Shown in pieces: positions 59,362 to 64,000 of a DNA stretch of 64,000 bases. Location of the stretch: contig NZ_WOFH01000014.1 of NCBI RefSeq assembly GCF_009733595.1, positions 124,001 through 188,000 of the forward strand, in the 5' to 3' direction. Source of the DNA: Actinomadura litoris. GTDB taxonomy: Bacteria; Actinomycetota; Actinomycetes; Streptosporangiales; Streptosporangiaceae. Under the pieces are notes generated by a model, which had not been told where the DNA came from, did no database searches, and worked only from the letters and a program-made list of their open reading frames with translations. The translations under genes and the position numbers were made by a program. How positions within the stretch are numbered: the stretch's first letter is position 1; every line of letters starts with the position of its first letter.

Positions 59362-61736
59362 GAGTCCGGCCAGACCGCGACAAGCACGCCGCGGCACCGC
59401 AGGCGGCCGAGACATTCGATGTAGCCGCCCGCCGCGTAGGCGGCGCCTGCCGCCTCACGGGAGTCGAACTCTGTGCCATCGATCTCGACGCAGTTCTTGC
59501 AGGTGCCGGTGTCCAGGACTTCCGACGCGACGTAGGTGGCCTCACCGGCGTCCATGAGGGTGGCCCAGCGGCCGTGCGCCTGGGCGGCCCACAGCGCCCC
59601 GCCGAGCTGCTCACGCGGCCACGCATCCGTCAGCCCCTCCATATGGGAGCGGACCAGCCCGGCGACGTCCTCGCCCGACGCGCCGGGAGTCCAAACGCGT
59701 AGGGCTTCCCGCCCGGCCGCGTCCGCCGTGGCAGAACCCATCAGCGCGGCGATGGTGTCGGCCAGCGCACGGAGTGCGTCCTCGTCCAGTTCGGGCGTGG
59801 CCAGGTCGACACCTTGGGACGCGGCCTCGGCCACGACCTGCCCGGCGCCGGTCGAGGCCATCGCCAGCAGGGCGGGCGCCAGGACCTCGGCCGCGGCGGA
59901 GGTGTCGAGGGTGAGCGCAGCGAGCTGCGCCGTCTCCGCCGCCACGACGGCGGCAGCGACCTGTTCGACGAGCGCGTCGGTCTGCGCGGCCTGCACCGCC
60001 GCCCACGCGGCGAGGAGATCCTCCAGCGCGGCGTCGTGGTCGGAGGCGATCTGGTCGGGGTCCATCCCGGCGGCGGCCTCGACGGTGGTGAGCTGCCGAT
60101 GCCCGGCTGCGCTGTCACCCGCCGCCCGAACATCGCCGCGCCGCGCCGTGCGCCTGCGGGGGCTGGCGCCGCGCGGCTGAGCGGCGGCTCGCGCGGGCGG
60201 CGCAGGCGGCGCGGCGCCGGCGTCGGGGAGCCTGGCGCCGGCGCCCTGCGGAAGGGCAGGCAGGCCGAGCCGCGCGCGGCGCTCATCGACGGTCAAAAAC
60301 GCTTCGCCGCGCGCGGTCGCCGCCGCGCGTGCCTGCACCTGCGGCGCCGTCGGCGCGGTCTCGGTGTCGGGTGGCGGCGCGTACCGCAGGTTGCTCGGCG
60401 TCGGAAGCTGGGCCCCCGCACCGCCTGGCAGCGGCGGCAGATTGATCTGCGCGCGGCGCTCGTCCACCGTGAGGATGCCGTAATCCAGGTCGTAGGCGTA
60501 CGACCGCTCCGCCGTGGCGATGTCGTCCCGCTTGCGCTTGGGCAGCCGGTAGGTGCCGCGCAGGTACGCCTCCAGGTCGTCGTCGGGGTGGATGACCCCC
60601 GAGGACACCAGCCCCTGAAGGGCCTCGGCCGTGAGGTCGTGGCGGCGGCCCACGTCGGTGCACACGACCCTCGGCGCCGGCTCGTCCTCACCCCAATTCA
60701 CGTCAACGAGGTCGGTGACGATCCCGGTCAGGCCGGGCTGCCCGGAGGTGGCGACGTCGGCGACCTCGTCCGCGACCGCCTGCAGCGACAGCAGGAACTG
60801 GTCGATGAACGATTCGCCCAGCGCGCGGCTTCCGGTCTGGGTCTGGCCGAGGTCGAGGAACCCCGCCAGGGCGAGGGTGGACATCTGCTGGTCGAGGTAG
60901 CGGACGAACTCGACGGTGTCCGGGACTGATCCGCTGAGGCCGGTGAGATTGACCTTGAAACCGTGCGGGACACCGACCCCGGCCTGGTCTCCGACTCGCA
61001 TCGAGGACGCGAGCCGCTGCGCCTCCTGCACCTGCGCGGGCGTCGCGCCCGTGGGGGCCTCGACGTTCGGGACACCCATCCCGAACCGCCGGTTCGATGT
61101 GGCGTGCACACGCCACATCTCGTGTTTCAGCAGCCAAGGCCCGTAGGCGGCGCGGAGCAGAGACCGGCCGGTCCAGGTGGCGCCCTCCCGGTCATGCGCG
61201 TACCACACCAGCCGGTTCGCGGTCATTGGTGTCGTCCACGCCAGGTCCTGGGTGACGCTTTGGATGGTGCCGTCGCGGTTCAGGTTGATCATCGCGAGCG
61301 TCCACGGCATCCGCTCGCCCAGGTTGATCAGCCGTGCGAGGCCGCCGCGGATCTCGTAGCGGCGCTCGAACACGGCGTGGCCGTAGACCAGGGACAGCAG
61401 GGCGAGGCGGAGATGCTCGGCCCAGGACACACCACGGCGGCGCGCCGGGCCAGGCACGGCGTCGGCGCCGAGGATCGGCACGCCGAGGTCGTCAGCCACG
61501 ACCTGGACGACCTCGTCGCGGCACCCGGCGGGATCGATGGCCCAGGTCGCGCGGCGGATCGGCAACGAGTAGGCCTTGAGAATCGCCGTGAGCTTGGGGT
61601 CGTGGCGCATCCGGGAGTACATCCGAACGCTGAGGGGCCAGGCCAGGTCGGGGACGAACTCGTTGACGTCGACCCACTGCGCGCCGACGACGTCGGCGAA
61701 GTCGATCGTTCCGAGGTCCTTCGTGGGTGGCGCCAT
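59358..61736 (-). CDS. Portal protein fused to MuF-like C-terminal region
   Basis: The protein has 792 residues. Residues 1-400 form a DUF935/Mu gp29-type portal (SRMRHDPKLTAILKAYSLPI, GHAVFERRYEIRGG, DREGATWTGRSLLRAAYGPW, GSRALGESFIDQFLL, VDVNWGEDEP). Then LTVDERRAQINLPPLPGGAG (from 422) and LTVDERRARLGLPALPQGAG (from 481) repeat a module usually present once. An Ala-rich helical zone leads to a C-terminal MuF-like part with CKNC and ECLGRLRC pairs that likely bind zinc. Fused portal-MuF genes are known in actinophages. Confidence 0.85.
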   Translation of the reverse strand: MAPPTKDLGTIDFADVVGAQWVDVNEFVPDLAWPLSVRMYSRMRHDPKLTAILKAYSLPIRRATWAIDPAGCRDEVVQVVADDLGVPILGADAVPGPARRRGVSWAEHLRLALLSLVYGHAVFERRYEIRGGLARLINLGERMPWTLAMINLNRDGTIQSVTQDLAWTTPMTANRLVWYAHDREGATWTGRSLLRAAYGPWLLKHEMWRVHATSNRRFGMGVPNVEAPTGATPAQVQEAQRLASSMRVGDQAGVGVPHGFKVNLTGLSGSVPDTVEFVRYLDQQMSTLALAGFLDLGQTQTGSRALGESFIDQFLLSLQAVADEVADVATSGQPGLTGIVTDLVDVNWGEDEPAPRVVCTDVGRRHDLTAEALQGLVSSGVIHPDDDLEAYLRGTYRLPKRKRDDIATAERSYAYDLDYGILTVDERRAQINLPPLPGGAGAQLPTPSNLRYAPPPDTETAPTAPQVQARAAATARGEAFLTVDERRARLGLPALPQGAGARLPDAGAAPPAPPARAAAQPRGASPRRRTARRGDVRAAGDSAAGHRQLTTVEAAAGMDPDQIASDHDAALEDLLAAWAAVQAAQTDALVEQVAAAVVAAETAQLAALTLDTSAAAEVLAPALLAMASTGAGQVVAEAASQGVDLATPELDEDALRALADTIAALMGSATADAAGREALRVWTPGASGEDVAGLVRSHMEGLTDAWPREQLGGALWAAQAHGRWATLMDAGEATYVASEVLDTGTCKNCVEIDGTEFDSREAAGAAYAAGGYIECLGRLRCRGVLVAVWPDS

Positions 61737-61799
61737 GCATTCACCCCCTGACCTGCGTGTTTAGTTTTGTTCTGCGGCGCAGTGACGGCGGGATGCCCC

Positions 61800-61822
61800 G
61801 ACCTCCCTTGCCCAGGGAGGTC
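61800..61822 (-). other. Perfect hairpin between terminase and portal genes
   Basis: GACCTCCCT (61800-61808) pairs with AGGGAGGTC (61814-61822), loop five. It lies in the 109-bp gap inside the late operon, which otherwise has overlapping genes, so it may be an RNA processing or attenuation site. Confidence 0.5.
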
Positions 61823-61845
61823 AGGCGGTGATCGAGCTCAAGCGG

Positions 61846-63477
61846 TCACCAGTCCATCGACATGTAGTCGCCGGTGCGCGGCTCCGCCCCTGTGGAAGCC
61901 GTGTACGCCTGCCCGATCGCGCCGTCGTCCGCAGGTCCTGCTGTGCGGCGCTGGTCGACCTGGTCGGCGGTCTCCTGCGGCAGCCAGTGCGCCGCGACCA
62001 CCCGCGCCGCATAGGAGAGGGTGTCGACCTGGTCGTCGTGTGCCGCAGATGGAAACGCAGCCAACTCGTCGCACCACTCGTCCAGCCAGTCCGCTTCAGC
62101 CGGGAACCACACCCGGCCCGCCTTCAACCGGGACGTCGCCGGGACCGCGCGGGTGACCTTGTCGGTGTCCGCCGCTACCGGCTCAACCGGCAGTCCGGCC
62201 TTCGTCGCGTCGATCACCATCGTGGAGCTGATGAACGACTTCTCCACGAATACCGTGGCCAGCGCCCACCGAGAGACCAGAGGCCGGGCCAGGTCCCAGT
62301 GGTCCTCCTCGACCACGCGCTTCCGGGCGCGGTCCAAAAGGATCAGGTCACCGTCCGGGCTGATCGCCCACGCCGACACAACCGTGTAGTCCGCCGACCG
62401 CTTCGTGGACGCGGCCAGATCGACCGTGGCCAATCGCCAGCAGTCATCCAGGAATACCGGCCGGCTGTCGAGGTCGACACGCCGACCATCGGCCGTGCCG
62501 TGCCTGCTCAGGTCGGCTGGCATCGGGTTCCAGTACCGGAAAGTCGAACGGCGGAACATGTTGCCTTCGGCGGCGACCGGGGTCTGCTGGTAGATGCTCC
62601 GCCACACGTACGGGGAGCGCACCTCTTGCAGCCCGTGGAAGTAGCCGGGCTTGCGGTCCTGGACGGAGACGAGTTCCTCGCCTGGGGCGCGGCCGAGCGG
62701 ATCAACGCCGTCGGCAACCCACACCGTCTTCGCTCGGCCGTCAGCGCCCTTGATCTGGACGCCCTTGCCCGCGACCGCCGGGATCGACACGACCCGCCAC
62801 CGACCCGGCTCGCGTGTCACCAGCCGCCCAGCAAGGTCGTCGCAGTGCCAGCGCGTCATCATCAAGCACACCTTGAAGCGCGACGATCCTCGGGTTGAGC
62901 CGTTGGACTCCCACCAGTCCCAGGCGGCATCGCGGTAGGTCGCGGACTCTGCTTCGGCTCGACCGCGGAACGGGTCGTCAATGATCAGCACATCGACTTT
63001 TTCGCCGGTGATCCCGCCCGCGATCCCGGCGCATATGACGCCGCCGCCATCTTCGGTCTCCCAGTACCCGGCCGCCCGGGTGTCTTTCCTCAGCCGGATC
63101 CCGAGCTGCGGGTTGTCAGCCGCGTCACGGCGGATGGCCTTGCCCCAGCGGAGCGCCTTGTTGTCGTTGTAGGAGACGATCCCGATGCGCAAGGTCTTGT
63201 CGTGCGCGAGAAGCCAGAGCGGAAACCTTCTGGATACTCTCTGTGATTTCCCCTCTTGAGGGGGGCAGTAGAGCTGGAGGCGGTCGGTGTCGCCGTCGGC
63301 GAGCTCGACCAGCTCGCGGTCGATGAGGTCGAGCGCGGCGGTCTGCCGGGTGGCGCGGTCGATCGCGCGGGCGAGCTGCCCGGGTGTCGACCACCGGCGG
63401 CCTCGGGGCGGGGGTGGCGGCTCGAAGTGCGCCAGGATCGCTGCGGCGACACCTTGGACGGGGTCGAGGACGGTCAT
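61846..63477 (-). CDS. Terminase large subunit
   Basis: The product (543 aa) is the packaging motor. Its ATPase domain has a Walker A-like CPPQEGKSQ (71-79), Walker B VDVLIIDDP (161-169) and the coupling motif LMMTRWHCDDLAGRL. The C-terminal RNase H-like nuclease contains TVDLAASTKRSADYTVVSAW, FVEKSFISS and AFPSAAHDDQVDTLSYA, with the acidic metal ligands. It belongs to the P22/actinophage type lacking an extended N-terminus. ATG 63477 overlaps the previous stop by 4 bp. Confidence 0.92.
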   Translation of the reverse strand: MTVLDPVQGVAAAILAHFEPPPPPRGRRWSTPGQLARAIDRATRQTAALDLIDRELVELADGDTDRLQLYCPPQEGKSQRVSRRFPLWLLAHDKTLRIGIVSYNDNKALRWGKAIRRDAADNPQLGIRLRKDTRAAGYWETEDGGGVICAGIAGGITGEKVDVLIIDDPFRGRAEAESATYRDAAWDWWESNGSTRGSSRFKVCLMMTRWHCDDLAGRLVTREPGRWRVVSIPAVAGKGVQIKGADGRAKTVWVADGVDPLGRAPGEELVSVQDRKPGYFHGLQEVRSPYVWRSIYQQTPVAAEGNMFRRSTFRYWNPMPADLSRHGTADGRRVDLDSRPVFLDDCWRLATVDLAASTKRSADYTVVSAWAISPDGDLILLDRARKRVVEEDHWDLARPLVSRWALATVFVEKSFISSTMVIDATKAGLPVEPVAADTDKVTRAVPATSRLKAGRVWFPAEADWLDEWCDELAAFPSAAHDDQVDTLSYAARVVAAHWLPQETADQVDQRRTAGPADDGAIGQAYTASTGAEPRTGDYMSMDW

Positions 63478-63803
63478 GTGTCCTGCACCCACAGGACGCC
63501 GTAGAGGGCGGTCTTGTGCTGGCCTGATCGCGTCGCGGTCAGCTTCCACCAGCGCGCGCCGGCCGTCGCGACCGCGGAGGCGGGGACGTCCGCCTCGCAT
63601 TCCCCGGCGGCCGCGTCGGTGACGGCCGCGGTGAGGGTGACCACGGTGGCGTCTTCGTCGTCGGTGTCCTTCGACGGTTTGATCAGCATCCGCACCGCCG
63701 CGCCGGCCAGGTTCGCCGGGGCCTGGGCGTCGTCGTCGGTGACGGTGAACGCGAAGCTCTGGTCGTCGCCCTGGACCAGGGTCAGTTCGAGGTAGACCGC
63801 CAC
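63474..63803 (-). CDS. Ig/BppU-like phage structural protein, 109 aa
   Basis: The product begins MAVYLELTLVQGDDQSFAFT, continues LAGAAVRMLIKPSKDT and CEADVPASAVATAGARWWKL, and ends ALYGVLWVQDT. This order of strands, 'L.QGDD..F...V.D', is that of small Ig-like phage proteins related to BppU N-domains. Its place upstream of the terminase is unusual for a tail-linked fold. GTG 63803 follows GAGGAGGACGGC. Confidence 0.7.
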   Translation of the reverse strand: MAVYLELTLVQGDDQSFAFTVTDDDAQAPANLAGAAVRMLIKPSKDTDDEDATVVTLTAAVTDAAAGECEADVPASAVATAGARWWKLTATRSGQHKTALYGVLWVQDT

Positions 63804-63813
63804 GCCGTCCTCC

Positions 63814-64000
63814 TCACCGCAGGTGTCCGGACAGGGCGCCGCGCACCGTCGCGGTCCCGCTGAGCTGGCCGGCGACGCGGGCGGTCCCGGCGAGGTCGGG
63901 CAGGGGCGGCACCCCGGGCAGGTGGGCGCTGACGGTGTCGGTCAGGGTGATCGTGTCGCTGGCCGGCCTGGTGAGGTGCCCTCCGGCGGACAGCAGGTCG
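63814..64000 (-). CDS. Partial phage protein, C-terminal end
   Basis: The frame is open from the window edge (DLLSAGGHLTRPASDTITLT ... AGQLSGTATVRGALSGHLR) and stops at 63814, 10 bp before the next start. The repeated 'LSG-A-V-G-LSG' pattern suggests a β-structured phage protein. Too little is visible to name it. Confidence 0.55.
   Translation of the reverse strand, partial: DLLSAGGHLTRPASDTITLTDTVSAHLPGVPPLPDLAGTARVAGQLSGTATVRGALSGHLR

Larger units (their letters stand above)
25880..64000. mobile_element. Siphovirus-type prophage, left part, running off the window
   Basis: From about 25.9 kb onward all recognisable genes are phage-like or small accessory genes. A + strand early/accessory block (to 37.0 kb) converges with a complete - strand head-tail-lysis block (63.8 to 37.2 kb). 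The left boundary lies between the gpgS stop at 25876 and the XRE regulator; no attachment core can be named because the right end is not in view. No integrase or replication gene is present in the window. Late genes are closely packed with ATGA/GTGA overlaps and look intact, so an active prophage is plausible. Confidence 0.85.

Overview
This window comes from a very GC-rich actinomycete chromosome and runs into a large siphovirus-type prophage that continues past the right edge. The host side carries an isocitrate lyase gene divergent from a RamB/ScfR-type regulator, glucosyl-3-phosphoglycerate synthase, PucR-, MarR- and AraC-type regulators, a secreted TAP-like hydrolase, an M1 aminopeptidase and frequent GTG/TTG starts. 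This is the usual content of Streptosporangiales such as Actinomadura or relatives; the genus is an inference from gene content only.

Host part (1-25.88 kb). A tRNA-Asn sits just before an HNH nuclease gene. A secreted coiled-coil protein and a Gfo/Idh/MocA oxidoreductase follow. A two-gene redox-signalling operon pairs a response regulator fused to a thioredoxin-reductase-like flavoprotein with a cyclic-nucleotide-domain histidine kinase. Next come a VOC protein and MarR regulator sharing a palindromic intergenic region, a class II aldolase facing a frameshifted PucR regulator, an SMR efflux protein, an AraC regulator, a secreted hydrolase, two tandem paralogous small genes, a polytopic membrane protein, a three-gene ABC-2 exporter operon, the M1 aminopeptidase, the aceA/regulator pair and gpgS. 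Four tandem duplications lie on or directly after stop codons in this part.

Prophage early/accessory region (about 25.9-37.15 kb, almost all + strand). Short, mostly uncharacterised genes are grouped into small units. An XRE/TPR regulator is bracketed by two copies of a GTACA-N3-TGTAC palindrome. Three other units each start behind a different perfect or near-perfect palindrome, and two of these first genes encode DNA-binding-like proteins. The same region carries a 61-residue peptide ending in FNSFI that looks like an FxSxx-COOH RiPP precursor, a 40-residue peptide with nine cysteines, a 130-bp array of three perfect hairpins, a ~55-bp dispersed repeat and several families of intergenic hairpins.

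Prophage late region (37.2-64 kb, all - strand, read right to left). The order is terminase large subunit, portal fused to a MuF-like C-terminus, protease with a nested scaffold, decoration protein, major capsid, neck and completion proteins, tail tube, tail assembly chaperones with an apparent -1 frameshift, a 1544-residue tape measure with an NlpC/P60 domain, distal tail and Gp37-like proteins, fibre-like proteins, a fibre fused to a PhoD-type phosphatase, two membrane proteins, a DUF1906-type lysin, a secreted beta-helix protein and a holin-like protein. Early and late units converge on a strong hairpin terminator at 37.16-37.19 kb. No integrase, replication gene or right attachment site is visible; they are probably beyond 64 kb.
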